Positions 25,569 through 33,501 of a DNA stretch of 48,213 nucleotides are shown here, piece by piece. A program made the translations under genes and the position numbers. Under the pieces are notes generated by a model, which saw only the letters and a program-made list of their open reading frames with translations, did not search any database and was not told where the DNA came from. The stretch comes from Myxococcales bacterium (GTDB taxonomy: Bacteria; Myxococcota_A; UBA9042): positions 1-48,213 of the forward strand of contig SHZF01000009.1 of assembly GCA_009692425.1 (NCBI GenBank), written 5' to 3'. Position 1 is the first letter of the stretch, and each line of letters starts with the position of its first letter.

Positions 25569-26546
25569 GTGCGCAGGTTGTCCAGCGGCAAATGGCCGGC
25601 AGTGGGTCGCCCGCAGGAGCGCTGCGAGTGCACGCAACTCGTGTTCCCCGAACTCAACCTGACGATCGAGGGCGTTTCGGTCGCGGGCGTCGAGACGTGG
25701 CTGCGCATTCCCGAATGGGGGCTCGGAATCGACACCGGCCGCTCGCCCGACAGCATCGTGCGCTGCCGCCACATCGCGCTGACGCACGCGCACATGGACC
25801 ACGCCGGCGGGCTCGGGCAGATCCTCGCGCTGCGCAAGCTGTGGTCGCTCGGGCCTTGCACCGTCTACGCGCCCGCACCGTCTTGCGCCGATCTGGCGTC
25901 GGTCGTCTGCGCTTGGCAGCGCTTGCACGGCGTCGAGTTCGATTGGTCGCTCGTGCCGATGGAGTCGGGCTGCGAAGCCGACATCGGCGGCGGGCGGCGG
26001 TTGCGGGCGCTCGCCGCCGATCACGTCGTCCCGGCCCTGGGTTACGCCATTGTGAGCCACCCGCGCAAGCTCCGGCCCGAATTCGCCGGGCTCGACGGCG
26101 ATGCGCTGCGGCAGTTGCAGGAGCAAGGCACCGAGGTCACGGCGCCCCAGCGGCGCGTGCTGTTGGCGGCGTCGGGCGACACGCTGGCAGGTGCGCTGGA
26201 GCGATCCACGGAATTGCAGGAGGCCGACGTCCTGTTGCACGAGGCGACGTTCCTCGACGAGCGCCGCACCCGCGACGATGCCCACAAGGGCGGCCATACG
26301 CACCTCGATGAGTTGATCGAGCGCGCCCAGGGCATTCAGGCGCGCCACTTCGTGCCGTACCACGTGAGCCAGATCTACTCGGCCGACGAGGCCCGCCGCG
26401 TGCTGAGCCAGCGCATCCCGCCCGATCTGCTCAACCGCACGACGGCGCTGCTGCCCGGCGAACGGGTGGCACCGGCCGGGTATGCCGGCGATTGGAACAC
26501 GACGGGTCAGTTCCCCACGGTACGCCCGAGCGACCTGACGCGCTGA
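25569..26546 (+). CDS. RNase Z-like metallo-beta-lactamase-fold hydrolase
   Basis: MBL-fold metalloenzyme. The metal-binding motif THAHMDHAGG (HxHxDH) is near residue 73; later metal ligands are in LAADHVVPALGY, VLLAASGDT and HEATF, and the ending HFVPYHVSQIYS matches the ribonuclease Z/ElaC group. 325 residues, GTG start at 25569 behind GGACGGAGAGG. The N-terminal half lacks a clear exosite, so tRNA 3' processing is likely but not proven. Confidence 0.8.
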   Translation: MRRLSSGKWPAVGRPQERCECTQLVFPELNLTIEGVSVAGVETWLRIPEWGLGIDTGRSPDSIVRCRHIALTHAHMDHAGGLGQILALRKLWSLGPCTVYAPAPSCADLASVVCAWQRLHGVEFDWSLVPMESGCEADIGGGRRLRALAADHVVPALGYAIVSHPRKLRPEFAGLDGDALRQLQEQGTEVTAPQRRVLLAASGDTLAGALERSTELQEADVLLHEATFLDERRTRDDAHKGGHTHLDELIERAQGIQARHFVPYHVSQIYSADEARRVLSQRIPPDLLNRTTALLPGERVAPAGYAGDWNTTGQFPTVRPSDLTR

Positions 26547-26559
26547 GAACTGGCGGCGG

Positions 26560-27282
26560 TCATGGGCCCAGCCAGAACAGGTCGTAGCTTCCCTCGAAAT
26601 CGAAGTCTTCCGGCGCCTTGCGGTAGTGCGCGGTCAAGAAGGCGTCGATGGCGGCGAGGTCGAGAACCGTGCCCCGCCAGCGCCAGCGCCACGTCACGAC
26701 GGCGACGGCCGCGCCGAGGCCGGGGTATGGCGTCATGACCCAACGAAAGGCACCGCCGCTGGCGGCCGCGCGCGCCTTGGCCAACGCCCGCAGTTCGCAC
26801 ACCCGGAACGCGGGCGCGCACGGGTCGTACAGTAGCGCCACCCCGCCGTGCTCGAGGTTGTGCAGCCAGCGCTGCGGCGGCAGGTAGGCGTATTCGCCCC
26901 AGCGCGCCCACTGGCCGCGGTGCGGGCCCGACGCGGGGGGCGAGTCGGTGTACGTGATGACCTCGGGGAGGGCCACGTGCGTTCCGCCAAAGTCCGCGCG
27001 CTCGTCGATCGACGTCGCCGGTTCGGGCAGCGGTGCGGCGGACGTCAGCGGGCAACTCCAGTCGCTCAGATCGACTGCGACATCGGCAGGGCTCCAGGCC
27101 TTCGTGGCCGGCAACTGCGCGACCGGGGGCACCTTGCCGTGCAGCACGGCAAGCACGCCTTCCTTCGACGGGCACGCGACCAGCGGCACCGAACCCGGCG
27201 GCGGTGGCTGCGGTGCGTCATCGCCGGCGGCGCAACCCAGCGTCAGCGCCAGGACCGGAATCAACAAAATCGATGTGATCAC
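26560..27282 (-). CDS. DUF3105-like lipoprotein
   Basis: Starting at the GTG at 27282 the protein is MITSILLIPVLALTLGC with a lipobox Cys17, then about 220 exported residues. The motifs PPASGPHRGQWARWGEY, WLHNLEHGGVALLYDPC and WVMTPYPGL are those of DUF3105. The frame is also open upstream, so it is fused in frame to the end of the RND relic; the signal peptide argues that the lipoprotein is made separately. It converges on the MBL gene with a 13-base gap. Confidence 0.75.
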   Translation of the reverse strand: MITSILLIPVLALTLGCAAGDDAPQPPPPGSVPLVACPSKEGVLAVLHGKVPPVAQLPATKAWSPADVAVDLSDWSCPLTSAAPLPEPATSIDERADFGGTHVALPEVITYTDSPPASGPHRGQWARWGEYAYLPPQRWLHNLEHGGVALLYDPCAPAFRVCELRALAKARAAASGGAFRWVMTPYPGLGAAVAVVTWRWRWRGTVLDLAAIDAFLTAHYRKAPEDFDFEGSYDLFWLGP

Positions 27283-27289
27283 CGCCGAT

Positions 27290-27960
27290 TGGGTCAGGCG
27301 CCACTCCCACGCGCGCCATGCCACGTAGGCGACCGGAATGACCTCCAGCGTAAGGAACGTACTCGTCACGAGCCCACCCACCATCGGCGCCACGATGCGC
27401 TTCATCACTTCGGCTCCCGTGCCATCGGCCCACAAAAGTGGCGCCATGCCGACCCACACCGCGGTGGGCAACCCGCAGTCGAGTGCCGGCAACAGCCACA
27501 CCGAACCGACGAGCACGAACGGCACCGACCCCATCACCAGAGCCGACTGCTAGATGTTGCCGAAATTTGCGCACAACAACAGAAAAGATCAGCAACAGCG
27601 TGACCGGCACCACCAGGAGCATGCGTGCTTCCATCTTCTCCGTCAGTTCGTACTGGCGGCTGATCAGATGGTCCGCCTCCATGCGGATGCGGCCGCGCAC
27701 GAAAATGCGCAGCAGCGCGGGCGCCAGCGTGATGGCCAGCAAGGCCTCGAACGCCATCGCAAACGTCTTCGTGAACGCCAGCGGTGCGAACAGCCGGTAG
27801 GCCTGGCCCTGCAGCGCGAACACGGGCAGGAAGCTCACGACGAGCAGGAGCCGCGAAAAAAACAGCGGCCGGCCCATGCCCGACGCGGCTTCGAGGATCG
27901 CGGCGACCCGTTGCTTCGACGTGTAGCCGGGAGCCAGTCGCTCGATGCGCTTGACACGGC
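27290..27960 (-). pseudogene. relic of a CusA/CzcA-type heavy-metal RND efflux pump
   Basis: Three blocks of CusA-like sequence remain. First, VKRIERLAPGYTSKQ to LRIFVRGRIRMEADH (27960 to about 27660), including FFSRLLLVVSFLPVFAL and LAFTKTFAM. Second, QYELTEKMEARMLLVVPVTLLLIF (to about 27590). Third, after a frameshift and an in-frame stop, MGSVPFVLVGSVWLL joined to VGMAPLLWADGTGAEVMKRIVAPMVGG. About 340 residues are missing between blocks 1 and 2 and about 60 inside block 3; the whole N-terminal half is gone. It cannot make a pump. Confidence 0.85.
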
Positions 27961-28010
27961 GCCGACTCCCGTCGAACGTAGCGGCGCGGCGCCGTACGCC
28001 CGCAGCTCCC

Positions 28011-28093
28011 GCCGGAGTGGTGAAATGGTAGACGCGGCGGACTCAAAATCCGCTGGGCTTACGCCCATGAGGGTTCAAGTCCCTCCTCCGGCA
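28011..28093 (+). tRNA. tRNA-Leu (anticodon CAA)
   Basis: Acceptor stem GCCGGAG pairs with CTCCGGC, discriminator A at 28093. The anticodon stem GCGGA/TCCGC closes a CTCAAAA loop, giving anticodon CAA for UUG. The long variable arm (TGGGCTTACGCCCA) is that of a class II tRNA, and GGGTTCAAGTCCC is the T arm. The 3' CCA is not encoded. Confidence 0.95.
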
Positions 28094-28132
28094 CTCTCGC
28101 CAGCGCCGGCCATACGCCAGGCTCTCCACGTC

Positions 28133-29419
28133 GTGCTGGCCTGCACGGTGCTGGCGCTGGCGGCTTGGCCGTGCGTCGTCGACGCCCAACCGGGAGCGCC
28201 GGTGGGACCGGTTGCCGTTGCGCCGCCCTTCGAACCGGCGCCGCCCGCACCGTGGCAAACGCTCGACGCAGAACTCCGGTTTCGCGCCTCGCGCTCCGCT
28301 AACCTGTCGAACTTGCTCGCCGGGCTGGATTCCTTTCGGCGCGGCGTCTTCCACCGCACGCGGCTCGGGGCCACGTTCGACCGCGGCGAACTGACCGCGC
28401 GCCTGCAGTTGCAAGCGTCGGCTGCGCTCGGCGACGCAGGTCCCGGTGAAGCGCCGCTGCCCGTCGGCTTGCAACAGGGCGCCGTGCGCTGGAAGGTGGC
28501 GTGGCCGGCAGCGCTCGAACTGGAGGCTGGGCGGATGGCGCTCGACTACGGCGTCGGCCGCCAGGTGGGGCGCTATGATTTTCACGACAGCGGCAACGCC
28601 TTCGACGGCATTCGCCTGCGCTACACGATCGGGTCCGTGCTGGCCGCCGACGCACTCGTCGTGAAGATTCGCCGCAACAGCGCCCAGCCGGAACACGAGC
28701 GCAACCTGACCGGCATCTACCTGACGACCGTGCCGACCGAGGTGCTGCGCGCCGACCTGTACTTCCTGTACCTCGCCGATGGCACGGCCAAGGAGCGTGC
28801 CCAGATCCTGACCATGGGCGCCCGCATCGACTGGCAGGTCGCGCGCGCCCTGCGGCTCGAATCCGAAGTCGCCGTGCAGGTGGGTGACCTTCAGGGCGAG
28901 GGCCGCACGCCGCCGCGTGACCACCTCGCGAGCATGGCAGCGGGCCAGATCGTGGGCGTGCAGACGCTCGGGATTCCCCTTTCGCTCCGCATGCACGGTC
29001 AATTCTACTCGGGCGATTCGGCACCGAAGGACCCGACCAGCAGCGGTTGGCGGCCGCTGTACCCGTCGCTGGACGAGCACATGGGGCTGCTGCAGGTCGT
29101 CGGACAGAACAACGTGCTGCAGGCCGGCGTCGGCGTGGGCGCGCAGCCCGCCGCCACGCTGCGTATCGATCTCGACGGGCGGTGGACGGCGGCGCGCACG
29201 GGGGCGCCGTTGCCGGGTTTCGGCCAGCAGATTGTAGCGGGCGACGGCTCCTGGCTCGGCTTGGGACTCGAACTCGATGGGCGCGCGCGGTGGCAGGTCC
29301 ATGCGGCGGCGGAACTCGCACTGATCGGCGGCATGTTCCGGCCCAGCGTCGCTGCGCGGCCCGTGATCGGACCAGATGTTGCATGGCAGGCCTTCGTCCA
29401 GTGGACAAGCCGCTTCTGA
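28133..29419 (+). CDS. outer-membrane beta-barrel protein, alginate-export/porin-like
   Basis: Probable outer-membrane channel. A signal peptide (VLACTVLALAAWPCVVDAQ) precedes alternating beta-strand sequence to a C-terminal aromatic residue (VQWTSRF), typical of barrels. LELEAGRMALDYGVGRQVG and NAFDGIRLRY match the alginate-export family core. The start is uncertain: the frame is open from well upstream, and the only ATG (28067) lies inside tRNA-Leu; the GTG at 28133 is chosen because it avoids the tRNA, at the cost of a short N-region. About 428 residues. Confidence 0.7.
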   Translation: MLACTVLALAAWPCVVDAQPGAPVGPVAVAPPFEPAPPAPWQTLDAELRFRASRSANLSNLLAGLDSFRRGVFHRTRLGATFDRGELTARLQLQASAALGDAGPGEAPLPVGLQQGAVRWKVAWPAALELEAGRMALDYGVGRQVGRYDFHDSGNAFDGIRLRYTIGSVLAADALVVKIRRNSAQPEHERNLTGIYLTTVPTEVLRADLYFLYLADGTAKERAQILTMGARIDWQVARALRLESEVAVQVGDLQGEGRTPPRDHLASMAAGQIVGVQTLGIPLSLRMHGQFYSGDSAPKDPTSSGWRPLYPSLDEHMGLLQVVGQNNVLQAGVGVGAQPAATLRIDLDGRWTAARTGAPLPGFGQQIVAGDGSWLGLGLELDGRARWQVHAAAELALIGGMFRPSVAARPVIGPDVAWQAFVQWTSRF

Positions 29420-29430
29420 TCGCGTAGCTT
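29402..29430 (+). promoter_or_regulatory. possible promoter before the PP2C-cNMP gene
   Basis: TGGACA (29402-29407), 17 bases, TAGCTT (29425-29430), overlapping the 3' end of the porin-like gene and 56 bases before the ATG at 29486. The -10 is weak. Confidence 0.35.
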
Positions 29431-29485
29431 CCCGCGCCCTTGCGGTCCCGCCGGGCCGCCACGCGATTGGCCGCTGGAGTCCCCC

Positions 29486-30715
29486 ATGCAGGTGCTGTAC
29501 GCTGGCCGTTCCGATGTGGGCGTCGTCCGCAACCAGAACGAAGACAACCTCTTGCTCGACCCGGGCCTGCGCCTGTTCGCCGTGTGCGACGGTGTTGGTG
29601 GTCGGGTGGGCGGTGCAGAGGCGAGCCGGATCGCGGTCGAGCAGATCGCTGCGGGCGTCGCGCGGCACCGCAAGCTGATCAACGATTTCGTCGAGGGCAA
29701 CGGCCACGTGGTGCGCCGCGATGTGGGTTACGTGCTCGAGCAGGCCATCAGCGACGCGTCGGGCAAGATTCGCCAAGCCGCCCAGCAGAACCCGCACCTG
29801 GCGGGCATGGCGACGACTGCGGCCGCCGTCCTCGTCGCCGGCAACCACGCGTTCGTGGCCCACGTGGGCGACTCCCGCGTCTACCTGGCGCGGCACGGCA
29901 CGCTGCATCCGCTGACCGAAGACCACAGCTTGCTCAACGACCTGCGGCGGCGTGGCCGGGTGCCCGACCAGGGCAGCATTGACCAAGTCTACCACGAGGC
30001 GCTGACCCGGGCGCTCGGCGTGCTGGATTCAGCCCGCGTCGATTTGCTCGATCTTGAGTTGATTTCGGGCGATCGCTTCGTGTTGTGCACCGACGGTGTG
30101 CACCACGTGCTCGGCGACGATGACATGCAGGCGATCGCGCCGCGCGGCGACGTCCACGAGGTGGCGAACGAACTGATCGAAGCGACGCTGCAGCGCGGAG
30201 CGCCCGACAACTGCACCGCCATTGTACTCGATGTGCGCGACGATGCCGCGGCGGACCGGGCCGAGCGCGTGCGGCGGCGTCTCGAAGCGCTGCAGGGCGT
30301 CTCGATGTTCCGCTACCTGCCGTTCGCCGACCTCATGCGGGTGGCAGGCATTGCGAAAGAGCGTCAGGTGCCGGTCGGCATCGACGTGTTCCACGAGGGC
30401 GAGTTCGGCGAGAGCCTCTACATCATCCTCGACGGCAAGGCTGCGGTCCTGAAAAGCGACGTCGAGATCGCGACCCTCGTAGCCGGCGCGCACTTCGGCG
30501 AGATGAGCCTGATCGAGCGGGCGCCGCGGACGGCCACGGTGCGCGCCCAAACGCCGCTCGACATGGTCATCATCGAGCGCGACAGCTTCTTCTCGCTGCT
30601 CGCCGAGGAAGCCACAGCCGTCAAGCTGCTGTGGGGCCTGGTGCGCATGTTGAATGCGCGCCTCAAGAACACGTCGGACGAACTGACCTCTCTCAAGGTC
30701 GGGAAGCCCGGGTGA
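29486..30715 (+). CDS. PP2C-family serine/threonine phosphatase fused to a cyclic-nucleotide-binding domain
   Basis: Residues 1-250 are PP2C: GVVRNQNEDN, FAVCDGVGGRVGG, MATTAAAVLVA, VAHVGDSRVYLAR, LTEDHSLLND, VLCTDGV and PDNCTAIVLDV cover the metal-binding acidic residues. Residues 280-400 are a cNMP-binding domain with FGESLYIILDG and the phosphate-binding cassette HFGEMSLIERAPRTATV, which keeps the Glu and Arg used for cAMP/cGMP. The enzyme probably dephosphorylates Ser/Thr-kinase targets under nucleotide control. It ends overlapping the next gene (TGATG). Confidence 0.9.
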   Translation: MQVLYAGRSDVGVVRNQNEDNLLLDPGLRLFAVCDGVGGRVGGAEASRIAVEQIAAGVARHRKLINDFVEGNGHVVRRDVGYVLEQAISDASGKIRQAAQQNPHLAGMATTAAAVLVAGNHAFVAHVGDSRVYLARHGTLHPLTEDHSLLNDLRRRGRVPDQGSIDQVYHEALTRALGVLDSARVDLLDLELISGDRFVLCTDGVHHVLGDDDMQAIAPRGDVHEVANELIEATLQRGAPDNCTAIVLDVRDDAAADRAERVRRRLEALQGVSMFRYLPFADLMRVAGIAKERQVPVGIDVFHEGEFGESLYIILDGKAAVLKSDVEIATLVAGAHFGEMSLIERAPRTATVRAQTPLDMVIIERDSFFSLLAEEATAVKLLWGLVRMLNARLKNTSDELTSLKVGKPG

Positions 30716-31455
30716 TGCGCACCCCCGTTCGGTTCGGAGCCTGTCTCGTGGGCCCGGCGGGCCCGGCGCTCGTGGGCGCCGCGCTTCTGGCCGCCTGCAC
30801 GCCGCCAGACCCGCCACCGCCCCGGCCGCTGCCCGTCAAGGCCGCCGCCGCCGCTGCTGCCACGGACGACCCGCAGGCGCGGCACCGCGATCGGCAGGAC
30901 GGCCTCCAGGGCGGCAAGCTCGTTTTCGAGGAGACCTTTGAGCGCAACGAATTGGGCGCCGACTGGGTCGCGAAACAGCCCGGTGAGTGGTCCATCGAGG
31001 GTGGCCTGCTCAAGGCGACGCCGGTGCCGAACGAGGACCTGCGCAACCGTGGGCTCTGGTTGGCAAAGCCGCTGCCGAAGAATGTGCGGATCGTGTTTCA
31101 GGCGCGTTCGTTGTCCGTGGTCGGCGACACGAAGTGCGAAGTGTTCGCGACCGAGCCGAAGCACGAGACCGGCTACTCGGTGATCATGGGCGGCTGGAAC
31201 AACACGATCAACACGATCGCACGCCGCGGTGAGCACGAAACGGCACGCGTGGTGCAGGCCGAGCACGTTCCCGTCGAGCGTGGCCGCACGTACACGTGGA
31301 CGATCGTGCGCTCCGATGCCGCCGTGCGCTGGTACGTGGACGGGCGCTTCATGATTGCGTACGACGATCAGGACCCCGTGGCCGGCGTCTGGTTCGGCTT
31401 CAACAACTGGGCGACCGACGTCCGGTTCGACAACCTGAGGGTCTTCGAGCTGTAG
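30715..31455 (+). CDS. lipoprotein with a LamG/concanavalin-like beta-sandwich
   Basis: The signal peptide ends with the lipobox LLAAC (Cys28), followed by a Pro/Ala-rich linker. The rest resembles a single carbohydrate-binding-type beta-sandwich: LVFEETFERNELGADWVAK, WSIEGGLLKATP, and the last strand GFNNWATDVRFDNLRVFEL, like DUF1961/DUF1080-type domains. 246 residues. It overlaps the PP2C-cNMP stop by one base, so it is co-translated with a signalling phosphatase. Ligand unknown. Confidence 0.7.
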   Translation: MRTPVRFGACLVGPAGPALVGAALLAACTPPDPPPPRPLPVKAAAAAAATDDPQARHRDRQDGLQGGKLVFEETFERNELGADWVAKQPGEWSIEGGLLKATPVPNEDLRNRGLWLAKPLPKNVRIVFQARSLSVVGDTKCEVFATEPKHETGYSVIMGGWNNTINTIARRGEHETARVVQAEHVPVERGRTYTWTIVRSDAAVRWYVDGRFMIAYDDQDPVAGVWFGFNNWATDVRFDNLRVFEL

Positions 31456-31469
31456 CGCCGTCGGTGGGA

Positions 31470-31499
31470 TTGACGCTGCGGCAGTACGCTGGCTAATTT
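31470..31499 (+). promoter_or_regulatory. sigma70-like promoter before the second PP2C gene
   Basis: TTGACG (31470-31475), 18 bases, TAATTT (31494-31499), 86 bases before the GTG at 31585. The gap also repeats a GGTCTTTCTG motif (31532 and 31552). Confidence 0.5.
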
Positions 31500-31584
31500 C
31501 CACCCTCGGCGCGCGCCGGGGTCGCCAGAGAGCGGTCTTTCTGTTTCGGCGCGGTCTTTCTGGTCGAAGCCGCAGGGGGTCAGG

Positions 31585-32358
31585 GTGCCCATTCGCGTGA
31601 CAGCAGAGGGCGAGACGAACGTGGGCCGCAAGCGCGCCCACAATGAGGACAATTACCTCATGTTCCCCGAACGCCACCTGTTCGTCGTCGCCGACGGCAT
31701 GGGCGGGCACGCGTGCGGCGAGGTGGCGAGCGCGATGGTCGTCGAAGCGATGCGCGACTATTTCGGCCGGGCGTGGAACGACCCCGACGCGACGTGGCCC
31801 GGGCGCGAGGAGCGCAACCGTTCCGCCAGCGAGAACATGCTCAACGCCGGCATCCGCTGGTGCAACTACTCGATTTGGGAGAAGGGACACGCCGACACGA
31901 AGTTCAAGAACATGGGCACCACCGTCGTCGCGCTCCACGTCGATGACGATCACGTCAACGTCGCCCACGTCGGCGACTCGCGCGTGTACCGGTTTCGCGC
32001 GGGCAACCTCCATCAGGTCACCGAAGATCACAGCTTGCTAAATGATTACAAGAAGATGGCTGTGCTGACTCCTGAAGAGGAAGCGAACTTTCCGCACAAG
32101 AACATCATCGTGCGGGCGTGCGGCCTCAAGGACAACGTGCTCGTCGATGTCCAGAAGGAAAGACCGGAGCCCGGCGACATCTACATCCTGTGTTCGGACG
32201 GGCTGTCGGGCGAGGTACCGGACCCGCAGATTCGCGACATCATGGATCGCGAAAAGGCCGACCTGAAGGCGATGGTGGCCAAGTTGGTCCAGACCGCGTG
32301 CGAGAACGGCGGCAAGGACAACGTGACGTGCATCGCGGTGCGGATCGAAGCTCTATAG
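31585..32358 (+). CDS. PP2C-family serine/threonine phosphatase
   Basis: A single-domain PP2C of 257 residues. VGRKRAHNEDNYL, LFVVADGMGGHACGEVAS, GTTVVALHV, VAHVGDSRVYRFR, VTEDHSLLNDY, ILCSDGLSGEV and GKDNVTCIAVRI include all the expected metal-site acidic residues. GTG start behind AGGGGG. It does not carry the nucleotide-binding domain of its neighbour. Probably reverses Ser/Thr-kinase phosphorylation; the kinase is not in the window. Confidence 0.92.
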   Translation: MPIRVTAEGETNVGRKRAHNEDNYLMFPERHLFVVADGMGGHACGEVASAMVVEAMRDYFGRAWNDPDATWPGREERNRSASENMLNAGIRWCNYSIWEKGHADTKFKNMGTTVVALHVDDDHVNVAHVGDSRVYRFRAGNLHQVTEDHSLLNDYKKMAVLTPEEEANFPHKNIIVRACGLKDNVLVDVQKERPEPGDIYILCSDGLSGEVPDPQIRDIMDREKADLKAMVAKLVQTACENGGKDNVTCIAVRIEAL

Positions 32359-32420
32359 CCCGCGCGGGGAAGCACGCCAGTCGGTGCTGTAGCCCAGATC
32401 CACCACCCCAAGACGGCGCG

Positions 32421-33176
32421 TCAGGCCGCCCGGGCACGCACGTTGTTCAGTCGGCTGACAATGTGGAAGCGCAACTGCCGGCGCCACCAATGCCAGTCGT
32501 GCGCGACGTCGGTGCCCCAGATGTCGGCCCAATACGGCACGCCAGATTCTTTGAACGCCAGCGCGAGCTTGCGCGTCTCGGCAAGGCAATTGCCTTCAAA
32601 ATTGCCCTGGCCGCACACGAGCGTGACGTGCGTCAGCCGCCGGATGCGCTCGATGTGTTCGCCGTTCAGGTTCCACGCGTAGGCGAGCGGGTTCGAATAG
32701 TAGACATCCTCATCATCGTGGCCGTTGAGGAAGAAGCGCGCCTCGTAGCGGCCCGACAGGCCGACCACCTGGGGAAACAGGTGCGGATACTTCAGCGCGA
32801 AGTTCACTGCGTACATGGCGCCGACGCTGGCGCCGAGCGTCAAAATGTCGCGACGGCCCGTTTCGTGGTGGATGCGCGGCACGAGTTCCTCGGTCACGAA
32901 CTGCTCGTACGCGGCGTGGCGACGCACGCGAATGCGCGGCGATCGGTCGTAGTTCGTCCATGTCTCGGCAACGTTCGTCTCGGGCACGTAGAGGCGCACG
33001 AGGCCGGCGTCGAGCACGTCTTGCAGTGCTTCGACCGCACCGTGCATCTGCCATTCGTGCGCGTAGCCACCCGCGGTCGGGATGCCGAGGACGGGTCGAC
33101 CAGCGTACCCGTACGTCCACATGTGCATGTTGCGGCCCATGGCGGCCGACGGGAACCAATCGTGACGGGCGTGCAT
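32421..33176 (-). CDS. esterase of the Fes/esterase D-like alpha/beta-hydrolase family
   Basis: Cytoplasmic alpha/beta-hydrolase. The nucleophile elbow is GASVG in ILTLGASVGAMYAVNFAL; an acid in the ERIRRLTHVTLVCGQGNFEG region and a late His in DVAHDWHWWRRQL are candidates for the rest of the triad. The opening MHARHDWFPSAAMGRNMHMWTYG and PRIRVRRHAAYEQFVTEELVPRI are typical of PF00756-type esterases. 251 residues from the ATG at 33176; the open frame extends further but reads as noise. Substrate unknown. Confidence 0.78.
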   Translation of the reverse strand: MHARHDWFPSAAMGRNMHMWTYGYAGRPVLGIPTAGGYAHEWQMHGAVEALQDVLDAGLVRLYVPETNVAETWTNYDRSPRIRVRRHAAYEQFVTEELVPRIHHETGRRDILTLGASVGAMYAVNFALKYPHLFPQVVGLSGRYEARFFLNGHDDEDVYYSNPLAYAWNLNGEHIERIRRLTHVTLVCGQGNFEGNCLAETRKLALAFKESGVPYWADIWGTDVAHDWHWWRRQLRFHIVSRLNNVRARAA

Positions 33177-33262
33177 GCGACCTGGACGGCAGGCGCCGGC
33201 GTGCGGGCCGGGTCGCCACATGGTGCGGGGTCGGGCGGGCGCCGGTCAAGCGATTGCGCAGT

Positions 33263-33439
33263 CCCCGATCCGCCGCCTTCGGCGCAGATCTGCGTTGTCG
33301 CTGTGGAATCGGCGTTCGAAGTGCCGGGTGTACGTCTTCACGTCGATTCCTTGCTCCGCCTTGTCGAGCGCAAGCGAGCCAACCGGCAACGCGCATCCGA
33401 ATTCGGCGGCCGGGGATGGGAGTCGGTGGTGGATCCTGG
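33263..33439. repeat. dispersed repeat, copy A (177 bp)
   Basis: Closely matches 46950-47101 over its whole length apart from a 25-base insertion at about 33365-33389. Shared landmarks: CCGCCGCCTTCGGCG (a small hairpin), GCGTTCGAAGTGCC, GATTCCTTGCTCCGCCTTG and GAATTCGGCGGCCGGGGATG. It fills most of the 325-base gap between the divergent esterase and lipoprotein genes; no gene is seen in that gap. Confidence 0.85.
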
Positions 33440-33501
33440 CAGTGGCGCGCACGACGCGGGGCGTGGACAATGGCCGCGGCGGGCGACGACCGGAGAAGCG
33501 C

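Noticed and set aside
28011-28093. tRNA-Leu as an integration site with the RND relic as part of an island
   Set aside because: No integrase, no repeat of the tRNA 3' end nearby, and the relic lies on the 5' side.
22794-32406. Similar 18-base strings GCCCArATCCACCACCC at about 22796 and 32391
   Set aside because: Too short, without extended similarity around them; a GC-rich genome can give this by chance.
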